Part shown: positions 53,359 through 62,610 of the stretch, piece by piece | How positions within the stretch are numbered: the stretch's first letter is position 1 | Layout: each line of letters opens with the position of its first letter | NCBI GenBank assembly: GCA_964293305.1 | Contig: CAXYYO010000016.1 | Location: forward strand, 1-64,000 | Source of the DNA: CALAGJ01 sp964293305 | GTDB lineage: Bacteria; Bacteroidota; Bacteroidia; Chitinophagales; Chitinophagaceae | Reading direction: 5' to 3' | Length of the DNA stretch: 64,000 nt | The notes under the pieces: generated by a model | Told to the model about the DNA's origin: nothing | Seen by the model: only the letters and a program-made list of their open reading frames with translations | Databases searched by the model: none | Program-made: the position numbers and the translations under genes

Positions 53359-54867
53359 TTAAGGCATCCAGAAAATTTTTGTACTTAATGGATTTATTGT
53401 ACCCTGCGCTTCTACATTTTGGGCATTGAAACTATACTCTTGAAGAGGATATGCAAGCCTGTACGGAATATGTTCCGTATTGGTACCCGGATAAATTGAA
53501 ACAGGGATATCTTTTGGATAACCTGTTCTTCTCCATGTTGTATAAGATTCAAAAGCATCGTAAGTATTACCGGCTATCCAAGCCTGTCTGTAGATAGCAT
53601 CAAGTTTATCAACAGCATTATCAAAATTTGCATAGCCTATTATTGTTCCAAATGCAAGTTCTGGAGCGCCTAATAATGAAAAACTTGCATTGATGCCTGC
53701 TTCATAAGCTATTTTAGCATCACCTGTTAATAAACCTCTTTGATAAGCTTCAGCAAGTAAAAAATCTATTTGATAAGCTGGCATCAAATAGGAATCCATA
53801 TCCTCATCTTTCAAAACACCTTTTCGTTCCAATCTTAACAAACGTGAACCACCAATTGGAGAAATTTCAGTATTTGTTTCGCCAGTAAAACCATTGCTAC
53901 CAAAAACTCTTCCTTTTATAGTACCGGCATTATTTAGGTCATAAATATATGAAAGCCTGCCATCTGCTTTTGAAGACAGATAGTTTACTGCGTATGCATT
54001 TGCCCTTACATAATTTCGATTACCATAAGCCTCACCATTAATTGCAAACCCAACATTTGACCATCTAGGGTTTTGTGAAGCTGAATTTCCATTATTATAT
54101 CCGGGGTTTAGTTTTACATCCTCCAAATAAAAACCAATGGCTTGGTCAATACTATTTAAACCCTGAGTTACGATTGAATTCAAATCCGTTTTATTGGACA
54201 TATGCAATAAAATCTTCAATTTCAGATTATTTGCAAATTTTTTCCAATTTTCCATATTGCCAGCAAAAACCAAATCCTCGGTTGCAGATGGTTTCGTTGC
54301 TAAAATTTCAGTCCCTATTTCTACATCTGCAATAGCTCCATCTAACTGCACCAATAAATCTAAATATATTGATTGTGCATCATCATATCCCGGAAACAGA
54401 TTCTGCTCATAGTTTCCATAATCGGTATAAATTGCATTACCATACAGATCTACAATATGCATGAAATGATGTGCCCACATTACCCTAGATATAGCTCTGA
54501 AATTGATAAGCGTAGAATCATTGGTGCCTTGTGTTATCATATCTTTATAGTTACGCAAGGTGATATAATTGCTAAGCCAGTTTCCAGTGGCAAAATTTGT
54601 AGTAACATTGTATGTGAGCAAATTGGCATCGGCACCGAATCCAGCGCTTACAGCCCAATAGCCCATCCAGTAATTGGCAAAATCTTGATTACCACCTTCC
54701 AATTGCCTTGCAGAATTTACGAGGGCCGTTGGTAATAAAAATTTTGCAGGTACAGAAGTAGGACTATTTGGATTTTCATTGATATCAAAATATCCTTTTT
54801 TGCAAGCAGTGCCTAAAGATCCTATCATGCAGAGCATTAACAGGAATTTTATATAATTATTTTTCAT
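53359..54867 (-). CDS. SusD/RagB-like substrate-binding lipoprotein
   Basis: The start is MKNNYIKFLLML; a lipobox LGTAC gives an N-acylated Cys. KKGYFDINENPNSPTSVPAK and FLLPTALVNSARQLEGGNQD match the SusD-like type 2 family (PF12771), which is often linked to peptide or unknown substrates rather than glycans. The protein lids the SusC channel. About 500 residues. It begins immediately after SusC. Confidence 0.9.
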   Translation of the reverse strand: MKNNYIKFLLMLCMIGSLGTACKKGYFDINENPNSPTSVPAKFLLPTALVNSARQLEGGNQDFANYWMGYWAVSAGFGADANLLTYNVTTNFATGNWLSNYITLRNYKDMITQGTNDSTLINFRAISRVMWAHHFMHIVDLYGNAIYTDYGNYEQNLFPGYDDAQSIYLDLLVQLDGAIADVEIGTEILATKPSATEDLVFAGNMENWKKFANNLKLKILLHMSNKTDLNSIVTQGLNSIDQAIGFYLEDVKLNPGYNNGNSASQNPRWSNVGFAINGEAYGNRNYVRANAYAVNYLSSKADGRLSYIYDLNNAGTIKGRVFGSNGFTGETNTEISPIGGSRLLRLERKGVLKDEDMDSYLMPAYQIDFLLAEAYQRGLLTGDAKIAYEAGINASFSLLGAPELAFGTIIGYANFDNAVDKLDAIYRQAWIAGNTYDAFESYTTWRRTGYPKDIPVSIYPGTNTEHIPYRLAYPLQEYSFNAQNVEAQGTINPLSTKIFWMP

Positions 54868-54885
54868 TTTTTGTAATTCTATCAT

Positions 54886-57800
54886 TTAAAAATTGACTGA
54901 AATGGTAGCACCAAAAATACGAGTTGGAGGAGCTTGGGCTAAACTTGTACGTCCAACAGAGTTATCAGTACCATCGGAAAACTCAGGATCAGTCCATAAA
55001 TTTGTCTTTGGCCTTAGCATCAACAGGTTTCTACCGGACACCGTAAAACTTGCACTCTTAATAATTTTCGTATTTGCAAACCATGATGTTGGTAAATCAT
55101 AACTCAATGATACTTCACGTAGCTTCCAAAAGGCAGCACTTGTTACATAGTTTGAACCGGCATTGTTATAGTAGAATGCCCACCAATCTGCATTACCTAC
55201 ATCGGTGGAAGTATTTGTATTTTCTACATATTTACCATCTTTTAATACCACAGAATTTGGCAAAACGAAAGGCTGTCTTCCATTTACAACAGTTGCTGAT
55301 GAAACACCACTAAAATCCATAGTAGCAGCTAGCACATTGAAAATTTTATGACCACCTCTGTATTCTGCAACTGCACTTAATGAAAAAGATTTCCATTTTA
55401 AACTAGTGGTTAATCCAATAATGTCAATAGGCACTGCGCTACCTAAACTAACAAAGTCTGTGGCGAGGTCAGGACGACCGTCTATTGGATCTACTATTAT
55501 TTTTCCAGATATAGAATCTCTTATCCAATCGCTAGATTTTATTGATGGGTAAGGCTCACCAACAATAGCAAAAGAATTGCCATTTGATCCGCCTGTTTGA
55601 ATTTCTTTTGTATCTGCATTAATTTCCAACACTTTACTTTCAATATGACTCCAGTTTGCCCCTACTCTCCAGGCTAAATCCTTTTTACTCAACAAGGTAT
55701 AATTCACATCAATTTCAAAGCCTCTATTTCTTGTTTCAGCGGCATTTACCAAAGCACGAGATCCACCAGTACCAGTAGAAATACTTGCAAAAATAATTCC
55801 ATCAGAAGTAGTACTTTGATAAACAGCTCCATTTACATTTAATCTGCTGTTCATAAATGACAGCTCATAACCAAGTTCAATTTCAGTTATGATTTCAGGC
55901 TTTATTCCGGGGTTTGGTATTAAAGTAGTTGGTACAAATCCAATTGTACTACCAAAAGGAAACCCTGTGCCAGGAACATATGTCAATGAATTTCTATAAG
56001 CACCATTTGCTATAAACTTGCTACCATTACCAAGTGCAGATGCATTTCCTGTTACAGAATATGCAGCTCTTATTTTTGCAAAATTCAACACATTATCAGA
56101 TTGAATACTAGGTATAATATCTGTAAGTACAAAAGATGCTGAAGCACCGTAGTAAGGTATCCACCGATTTTCTTTAGATAAGCGGGAGTCTAAATCAACA
56201 CGATAAGATCCATTGATAAAAATCTTATTATCATAGGCAATAGTGGCATCTCCAAAAATACCGAATCTTCTTGCCTGTGCTGAACTTTCACCTACTGATG
56301 GCAACCCAATTCTTGAATCAACATTGTAAACATTAAAATTTAAGGCGTCTGCCCCCACTGACGATGAAGTAAGCGTATTGTCAATAAAAGAAGTACCCGC
56401 AATAAACTTCAAATTTACTTTATTTGCTATATCTTTATCAACCGTAGTTGTAAAGTCTGATGTCCAAAGAAAATTGGTATTTTTAATATTCAGATAACTG
56501 GCATTTTGATTAACAGATATTGCCCTTACACCAAAGGGTACTGTATCAAAACCTGTTCCATCTTCGTTTGCAAATATTACTGTTGTATTCGTTTTTGCAT
56601 AATCTGTATGTATCTGCTCTGCAATTGTATTCGTAAAATTTGTACCACTATATGTTGCAGCTAAGCGATAATTAAATGATAACCATTTCAATGGCTGAAA
56701 TCCAATGGAGGCTGAGCCCTGTAATGAATTTACTGTTGTTTTATTTCTATCATTTTCTATTGACCAATAAGGATTTTGATAATAATCGTTGTAATAATCA
56801 TTAATGGAAGAGAATGGTTTTGTAATGTCACTATAACTTGTTAGTGGCACATGAGCAGGTGTTTGATACACATTGTTATAAACTGCATCTGTTGATGTGG
56901 TGTTTACATTTTGATTGGTATAAGCTACTGAATAATCTGCTGTAAACTTATTCATATTTCTCCTGCCTGCAAAGCGGATAGTATTTCTTTGTAATACATC
57001 TTTTGGCATAATGCCTTTTGTATTTACATTTTGGTAGCTAAGCAAAAAAGATCCATTATTATCTCCACTATTTAAAGACACTTGGTTTTGTGTTGTAATA
57101 CCCATGTCAAAGAAATTTCTTTTTTCATTTGGTAAACCTGCATAAGGAATCAATTGAAGAGTGCCGTCTGAAAGTGGCCTACCCAAGGGTACTGTAATAT
57201 TAGAATTATACTCAGGACCATAACTTTGGTTTTCTATTGGTGTATAAGCTGAGTAGTCATTAAAATCAATATTTTCTGCTGATCCAGAACCAAATCTATT
57301 TTGAAGACTGGGCATATAGGATACAGTTTCAAACTGTGTAGTTGATGCAAAGTTGATAGTAGTATTTCCACGGGAACCTTTCTTTGTAGTAATAACCAAT
57401 ACACCATTTGATGCATCAGAACCATATAAAGTGGCAGCACTAGCACCTTTTAAAGTAGTAATATCTGCAATATCCTCAGGATTTAAAGTACTAAGGTCAT
57501 TATAAAAGATAGCTCCGTCAACAATTATTAGCGCCTGGTTATTACCGGTAATTGAACGATTACCTCGTAATATAATTCTGGTAGGCGCACCCACACCATT
57601 ATTTACTGTATTTATCTGCAAACCAGCCACTTTTCCAGTAAGACCATTTTGTACGTTAACAGGTTTAGCCTGTATTAAATCTTTACTTGAAATTTTAGTG
57701 GTGGAATAGCCCAATGATTTTGCCTGTCGCTGAATACCAAATGAGGTAGTAACCACCACATCTACATTTGTATTTGCAGTAGATCTTTGCAATACAGGTG

Positions 57801-58068
57801 ATATAATATCATCTGCAGTAACCGACATTTCTAGCTTCGTAAATCCAACAGCAGATACCACTAATACATCACCAGTATTGGCGGTTATAGTAAAACTACC
57901 AGTTGCATTTCCGGCTACGGAAATTTTTGTGCCTTTTACATTTACAGTAACAAAGGGTACGGGTTCTCCGGTTTGATCTTTTACTATTCCACTTACTTTA
58001 CGATTTTGTGACCATGCGGTCAATCCAAGCAAAAGTGAAACAGTGAGAATGCTTAAAATTTTTCTCAT
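54886..58068 (-). CDS. SusC/RagA family TonB-dependent outer-membrane transporter
   Basis: Signal peptide (ends TAWSQ), CarboxypepD_reg-like domain (RKVSGIVKDQTGEPVPFVTV), TonB-box-like region VVVTTSFGIQRQAKSLGYST, plug domain with GLTGKVAGLQI, ILRGNRSI and LKGASAATLYGSDASNGVLV, then a 22-strand barrel ending in TRIFGATISVNF with terminal Phe. 1060 residues. It pumps a substrate bound by its SusD partner into the periplasm. No glycoside hydrolase or peptidase is in the same operon, so the ligand remains open. Confidence 0.95.
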   Translation of the reverse strand: MRKILSILTVSLLLGLTAWSQNRKVSGIVKDQTGEPVPFVTVNVKGTKISVAGNATGSFTITANTGDVLVVSAVGFTKLEMSVTADDIISPVLQRSTANTNVDVVVTTSFGIQRQAKSLGYSTTKISSKDLIQAKPVNVQNGLTGKVAGLQINTVNNGVGAPTRIILRGNRSITGNNQALIIVDGAIFYNDLSTLNPEDIADITTLKGASAATLYGSDASNGVLVITTKKGSRGNTTINFASTTQFETVSYMPSLQNRFGSGSAENIDFNDYSAYTPIENQSYGPEYNSNITVPLGRPLSDGTLQLIPYAGLPNEKRNFFDMGITTQNQVSLNSGDNNGSFLLSYQNVNTKGIMPKDVLQRNTIRFAGRRNMNKFTADYSVAYTNQNVNTTSTDAVYNNVYQTPAHVPLTSYSDITKPFSSINDYYNDYYQNPYWSIENDRNKTTVNSLQGSASIGFQPLKWLSFNYRLAATYSGTNFTNTIAEQIHTDYAKTNTTVIFANEDGTGFDTVPFGVRAISVNQNASYLNIKNTNFLWTSDFTTTVDKDIANKVNLKFIAGTSFIDNTLTSSSVGADALNFNVYNVDSRIGLPSVGESSAQARRFGIFGDATIAYDNKIFINGSYRVDLDSRLSKENRWIPYYGASASFVLTDIIPSIQSDNVLNFAKIRAAYSVTGNASALGNGSKFIANGAYRNSLTYVPGTGFPFGSTIGFVPTTLIPNPGIKPEIITEIELGYELSFMNSRLNVNGAVYQSTTSDGIIFASISTGTGGSRALVNAAETRNRGFEIDVNYTLLSKKDLAWRVGANWSHIESKVLEINADTKEIQTGGSNGNSFAIVGEPYPSIKSSDWIRDSISGKIIVDPIDGRPDLATDFVSLGSAVPIDIIGLTTSLKWKSFSLSAVAEYRGGHKIFNVLAATMDFSGVSSATVVNGRQPFVLPNSVVLKDGKYVENTNTSTDVGNADWWAFYYNNAGSNYVTSAAFWKLREVSLSYDLPTSWFANTKIIKSASFTVSGRNLLMLRPKTNLWTDPEFSDGTDNSVGRTSLAQAPPTRIFGATISVNF

Positions 58069-58412
58069 CTTTTCTAACGTTTTAAAAAAATTTGTGTGCG
58101 AATATAAGTGCTAAAGGATGAACTGTTAAATAATTCAACAATACCTGTTAAAATATATACAACAAGACAGACAAAGTATAAAATAGGTTTGCTGCATCCA
58201 TGCTCCATGTTTTATGGGGTAAACTATTTTTGTCATTGATTATTAATATATTAGTTATCTATTTTTACCAATTTTTGACATTAAATTTCAGTATTTCAGT
58301 TTTGAGACTAAAATCAGAATCGCATTTGGATTGCTAATACCACAAACAATTATTAAATATATTAAATGAAAATAATGTTTTTGGTTGTATTGAAGAAACT
58401 GTGTATTATTCT
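58069..58412. other. Divergent intergenic region upstream of susC and folD
   Basis: About 340 bases without a supported gene. On the minus strand TATATTCG (near 58100-58107) is one base off the TAnnTTTG -7 box and may serve susC. No operator-like palindrome was recognised. Confidence 0.35.
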
Positions 58413-58445
58413 TTTGTAAATTTTTCAATGGAGATTATATTTTTG
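58413..58445 (+). promoter_or_regulatory. Promoter of folD-queE
   Basis: TTTG (58413-58416), 21 bases, TATTTTTG (58438-58445): both boxes and spacing fit the Bacteroidota consensus. The ATG begins only 4 bases after the -7 box, so the transcript would start at or very near the start codon. Confidence 0.6.
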
Positions 58446-58449
58446 CAAC

Positions 58450-59346
58450 ATGATTTTACTAGAAGGAAAAATAGCCGGAGAATCTGTAAAAAAGCATTTA
58501 AAAGAAAAAACAAGTCTGTATTTATCAAAAGGGCTTCGCCCTCCACATCTTGCTGCTATTTTAGTGGGAAATGATGGAGCCAGCGAAACTTATGTTGCAA
58601 GTAAGGTAAAAAACTGTGCAAACATTGGCTTTCAATCTTCATTAATACGTTTCGAATCTACCGTTTCTGAAAATAAATTGTTGGAAACCATTCATGCGTT
58701 AAATTCGAGTGAAGAAGTTGATGGCATTTTGGTACAATTACCACTGCCAAAATATATTAATACAGAAGCTGTCATTGAGGCCATAGATCCACAAAAAGAT
58801 GTAGATGGTTTCCATCCTTATAATGCCGGTAAGCTAATGCTTGGCAATCCCACATTTATACCGGCCACTCCTTATGGCATAATGCTTTTATTGGAGCATT
58901 ATCAGATCGAAGTGAAAGGAAAAAAGATTGTAATTATAGGACGTAGCAATATTGTTGGAAGACCGTTAAGCATTCTACTAAGCAGTAATATGCCATTTGG
59001 AAACGGCACTGTAATTCTTTGCCATTCGCATACAAAAGATATGGAATCTATTTGCCGAGAGGCCGATATATTGGTTGCTGCTCTTGGTAAGCCAGGTTTT
59101 GTTCATTCTGGTATGATAAAGCCCGGTGCGGTAGTGATAGATGTAGGAATCACAAGGGTTCCAGATTCATCTACAAAAAATGGATTTAAGATAAAGGGTG
59201 ATGTAGATTTTGAAAGTGTATCACCAATCTGTAATGCCATTACACCTGTGCCGGGCGGAGTTGGTTTGATGACTATTGCTGGCTTACTACAGAATACAAT
59301 TAAAGCTTATGAAATACAGATGAATAAAACAATTACCCAAAAATGA
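58450..59346 (+). CDS. folD: Bifunctional methylenetetrahydrofolate dehydrogenase/cyclohydrolase
   Basis: Interconverts 5,10-methylene-THF, methenyl-THF and 10-formyl-THF with NADP. Motifs: VGNDGASETYVASKVKNCAN (Tyr and catalytic Lys), GILVQLPLPKYI, VIIGRSNIVGRPLSILL (NADP site) and TPVPGGVGLMTIAGLLQNT. At 298 residues it is full length. Its stop overlaps the queE start (ATGA), so the two are coupled. Confidence 0.96.
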   Translation: MILLEGKIAGESVKKHLKEKTSLYLSKGLRPPHLAAILVGNDGASETYVASKVKNCANIGFQSSLIRFESTVSENKLLETIHALNSSEEVDGILVQLPLPKYINTEAVIEAIDPQKDVDGFHPYNAGKLMLGNPTFIPATPYGIMLLLEHYQIEVKGKKIVIIGRSNIVGRPLSILLSSNMPFGNGTVILCHSHTKDMESICREADILVAALGKPGFVHSGMIKPGAVVIDVGITRVPDSSTKNGFKIKGDVDFESVSPICNAITPVPGGVGLMTIAGLLQNTIKAYEIQMNKTITQK

Positions 59347-59960
59347 ACATGCTGAAAATAAAGGAACAACTTCCGTTGATGGAATCGTTTTATACCTTAC
59401 AGGGTGAAGGATTTCATCAAGGTAAAGCAGCCTATTTTATTAGGCTAGGAGGTTGTGATGTGGGTTGTGTTTGGTGTGATGTAAAAGAAAGTTGGGATGC
59501 TGCAAAACACCCATCTGTTTCTATAGCTCAAATTGTAAATAACGCCTTATCATTTCCTTCCAAAATAGCAGTTATCACAGGCGGTGAGCCTTTGCTGCAC
59601 GATCTTACAAAACTTACTGAAAGCTTGCATGATGCGGGTTTTCAAAACCATATTGAAACTTCCGGATCTTCACCAATTTCTGGTAGCTGGGATTGGATTT
59701 GTCTTTCTCCAAAAAAGTTTAAAGCACCATTACCCCAAATTATCGCAGAGGCACATGAGTTGAAAATTGTTGTATATAATCAATCAGATTTTGATTGGGC
59801 TATTTCTTTCCAAAAGGATGTTTCTAAAACCTGTAAACTCTTCCTTCAACCGGAATGGAGCAGAGCAGAAAAAGTAACACCACTCATCGTGGAATATATT
59901 AAACAGCATCCAGAGTGGGAATTAAGTCTTCAAATACACAAATATATTCAGGTACCATAA
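59343..59960 (+). CDS. queE: 7-carboxy-7-deazaguanine synthase (radical SAM)
   Basis: Radical SAM enzyme of queuosine synthesis that contracts the ring of 6-carboxytetrahydropterin. The cluster-binding Cys triad is in CDVGCVWCDVKESW (CxxxCxxC). ESFYTLQGEGFHQGKAAYFI, VITGGEPLLHDLTKL and IETSGSSPI are family motifs. 205 residues fits the short bacterial form. The second in-frame ATG (59349) is an alternative start. Other queuosine genes are not nearby. Confidence 0.93.
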   Translation: MNMLKIKEQLPLMESFYTLQGEGFHQGKAAYFIRLGGCDVGCVWCDVKESWDAAKHPSVSIAQIVNNALSFPSKIAVITGGEPLLHDLTKLTESLHDAGFQNHIETSGSSPISGSWDWICLSPKKFKAPLPQIIAEAHELKIVVYNQSDFDWAISFQKDVSKTCKLFLQPEWSRAEKVTPLIVEYIKQHPEWELSLQIHKYIQVP

Positions 59961-60012
59961 TTATATTATCTGAATCAATGAAAACATATACCTTTAAGCG
60001 AAATATTGTACT

Positions 60013-61398
60013 ATGAGGGTATTTTCTTTGTTGTGTGTTTTATTTCATTTTGCTATCAGTAATATATACGCTCAACCTACCATAATCAATCAAAAAAGCT
60101 TTGGAGGTAGTGGGTTTGACCAATCGGTTTCGCTCATAAAATCTTCTGGTGGAGGCTACTTGATTGGGGCTACTTCTACATCCAACATCTCGGGTGAAAA
60201 ATCTGAAAATGGATATGGGGGTGAAGATTTTTGGTTGATTAAAACTGATAATAATGGTGCCAAAGTTTTTGATAAAACTTTTGGTGGCTCTGGTGTTGAT
60301 CAAATAAGAACAATTATTGAATTATCCAATGGTGAATTGTTGATTTGTGGCACAAGCTTTTCTGCGGTATCGGGAAATAAAACGGCCCCCCAGTTTGGAA
60401 ATGCTGATTATTGGGTTATAAAAACGGATGCCTCTGGGAATTTAATTTGGAACAAAACCTTTGGAGGTATAAACTACGATGAATTATATGGAGCTGTTCT
60501 TTCTGCCGATGGAAATATATTTTTAGGGGGTGTATCAAATTCTGATGTATCTGGAAATAAAACATCGGCGGTAAAAGGTGCAGATGATTATTGGTTGGTA
60601 AAAATTAATATGAATGGAGATTTACTTTGGGACAAAACTTTTGGCACTACCAGTTTTGATTTTATGATTGACTTAGTAGCAACACCAGATGGTGGTGCAA
60701 TTTTAGGTGGCCAGTCTGACGGAAATGCAGAATTTGATAAATCTGAATATAGCAAAGGACTATTAGACTGCTGGTTGCTAAAAATAGATGGATCAGGTAA
60801 TAAGGTTTGGGATAAAACAATTGGGGGAAATGCTAATGAGCAATTTCAAAAAATGGCGATAACTCCTGATGGTAGTCTGGTTGTGGCGGCCTCTAGTGAA
60901 TCCAGTGCTAATGGAAATAAAACAGAAAATTCAAGAGGCACCTGGGATATATGGGCTTTTAAATTAAATGCCTCAGGCACTTTAGTATGGGATAAAACGA
61001 TGGGAGGCGCCAGTGAAGATTTTTCTAGAAATATTAATATCACAGCTACCGGCGATATACTTCTAGCTGGATATAGCAGTTCCAACACTTCAGGAGAAAA
61101 AACGGAAATTACCCGTGGTGGCATAGATTATTGGTTGCTAAAATTACGGCCCGATGGTAGTTTGATATGGGATAAAACAATTGGTGGCACTAGAGATGAT
61201 TATGGAACAAATGTGCTTACCTTTTCAAATTCAAAATTAATAGTTGTAGGTACAAGTAGTTCAGGCAAAACTGCCGATAAAGCTACCATAACAAGAGGCA
61301 ATGTTGACGTGTGGATACTTTTGTTACAAGAAACATCTAAAAAGGAAACTGAACAAAAATCAAAACTATATCCTACGATTATCTCTGATTATAAATAA
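60013..61398 (+). CDS. Secreted repeat protein with truncated T9SS tail
   Basis: Signal peptide (ends IYAQP), then seven repeats of about 52-55 residues, each opening with (D/N)KTFGGxxxD and containing LxxGxSxSNxSGxKT and DYWLLKID. This is a beta-propeller-like arrangement common in Bacteroidota surface proteins. The C-terminus SKLYPTIISDYK resembles only the first ten residues of a type A T9SS sorting domain and then stops, so the sorting signal appears cut off. No catalytic motif is seen. Confidence 0.75.
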   Translation: MRVFSLLCVLFHFAISNIYAQPTIINQKSFGGSGFDQSVSLIKSSGGGYLIGATSTSNISGEKSENGYGGEDFWLIKTDNNGAKVFDKTFGGSGVDQIRTIIELSNGELLICGTSFSAVSGNKTAPQFGNADYWVIKTDASGNLIWNKTFGGINYDELYGAVLSADGNIFLGGVSNSDVSGNKTSAVKGADDYWLVKINMNGDLLWDKTFGTTSFDFMIDLVATPDGGAILGGQSDGNAEFDKSEYSKGLLDCWLLKIDGSGNKVWDKTIGGNANEQFQKMAITPDGSLVVAASSESSANGNKTENSRGTWDIWAFKLNASGTLVWDKTMGGASEDFSRNINITATGDILLAGYSSSNTSGEKTEITRGGIDYWLLKLRPDGSLIWDKTIGGTRDDYGTNVLTFSNSKLIVVGTSSSGKTADKATITRGNVDVWILLLQETSKKETEQKSKLYPTIISDYK

Positions 61399-61608
61399 CC
61401 GAATTGATATTGATGGATATGTTTAAAAAATAACTATAAAGTTCTCTTATTTTAAATTAGTATGTCTGAATTTTTTCTGCTTCATTTGACTTTAAAAGCC
61501 TAGAACCTTAAGGTACTAATGGATGGCACTTAGAAACAATAGTGAGCTGAAGGACACTGCAGTAAAAAAATAATTTATCCAAAAAATCTCGAGGCTAGTG
61601 CCCCTGAA

Positions 61609-62544
61609 TTACACATCTATCAATGAACTGATTTGTGCTATTTTTTCTTTAAGATTTTTTCGCTCTACAATGAAGTCTAAAAATCCATGTTCTAATAGAA
61701 ATTCGCTGCGCTGAAAGCCTGGAGGTAAATCTTTTTTTATGGTTTCTTTGATAACTCGAGGACCTGCAAAGCCAATTAGTGCGGACGGTTCAGCAATATT
61801 CATATCCCCCAACATAGCAAAACTTGCTGTAGTGCCTCCAAATGTAGGGTCAGTACATAATGAAATGTAAGGAAGACCTGCATCACTCAGTTGCCCAAGT
61901 TTTCCACTTGTTTTTGCCAGTTGCATAAGGCTAAATGCACTCTCCATCATACGTGCACCCCCACTTTTATTGATGACTAAATAACAGAGTCTGTTTTCTA
62001 TGCAATAATCTACTGCTCTTGAAAATTTTTCGCCCATTACGCTGCCCATGCTGCCCCCAATAAATTCAAAATCCATACAAGCTATAACCCATCCAAAACC
62101 ACCTATTAAACCGGTGGCTATACGCATACTATCTTTTAAATCTGTTTTGGCGTGTATTTCTTCTAACCTTTTACCATAAGGTTTAAGGTCAGTAAATCCT
62201 AAAAAATCTTTACTTACAATATTATCAAATAATGTGATGTATTGTTTATCATCAAACAGCATATTGAAGTAATCGCTACTTCCAATTCTATGGTGATAAT
62301 TGCAATTACTACATACATACAAGTTTTCTTCCAAATCTGTTGTTGTAGATATAAAATTACATTGTGGACATTTACTCCATAATCCTTCAGGGATTTCTTT
62401 TTTTTCAGAGCTCTTGGTTGTAATTCCTTTTCGCAGCCGCTGGTACCATTTTTTCTTGGCATCAGATTGAATGGAGGGCGGATTTATAGGTGCGGATTTT
62501 TCTTCCGAAACATTTTTAATTTCTTCCGGTTTTTCTGTACTCAT
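61609..62544 (-). CDS. accD: Acetyl-CoA carboxylase carboxyltransferase subunit beta
   Basis: Transfers the carboxyl group from biotin to acetyl-CoA, giving malonyl-CoA for fatty-acid synthesis. The N-terminal zinc ribbon is CPQC (from LWSKCPQCNF) plus CSNCNYH. The crotonase-like core has LVINKSGGARMMESAFSLMQ, TDPTFGGTTASFAMLGD and ALIGFAGPRVIKETI. At 311 residues it is full length. accA is not in the window. It lies 66 bases after the aldolase gene, beyond a terminator. Confidence 0.95.
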   Translation of the reverse strand: MSTEKPEEIKNVSEEKSAPINPPSIQSDAKKKWYQRLRKGITTKSSEKKEIPEGLWSKCPQCNFISTTTDLEENLYVCSNCNYHHRIGSSDYFNMLFDDKQYITLFDNIVSKDFLGFTDLKPYGKRLEEIHAKTDLKDSMRIATGLIGGFGWVIACMDFEFIGGSMGSVMGEKFSRAVDYCIENRLCYLVINKSGGARMMESAFSLMQLAKTSGKLGQLSDAGLPYISLCTDPTFGGTTASFAMLGDMNIAEPSALIGFAGPRVIKETIKKDLPPGFQRSEFLLEHGFLDFIVERKNLKEKIAQISSLIDV

Positions 62545-62557
62545 TATAAAGATTATG

Positions 62558-62590
62558 GGTAAAAAATGGCGGGAACAGAACCCGCCATTC
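62558..62590 (-). terminator. Rho-independent terminator of the aldolase gene
   Basis: On the minus strand: AATGGCGGG, 7-base loop, CCCGCCATT, then a T-tract, between the aldolase stop and the accD start. Confidence 0.85.
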
Positions 62591-62610
62591 GTACATGCAA
62601 AAAATTATAA

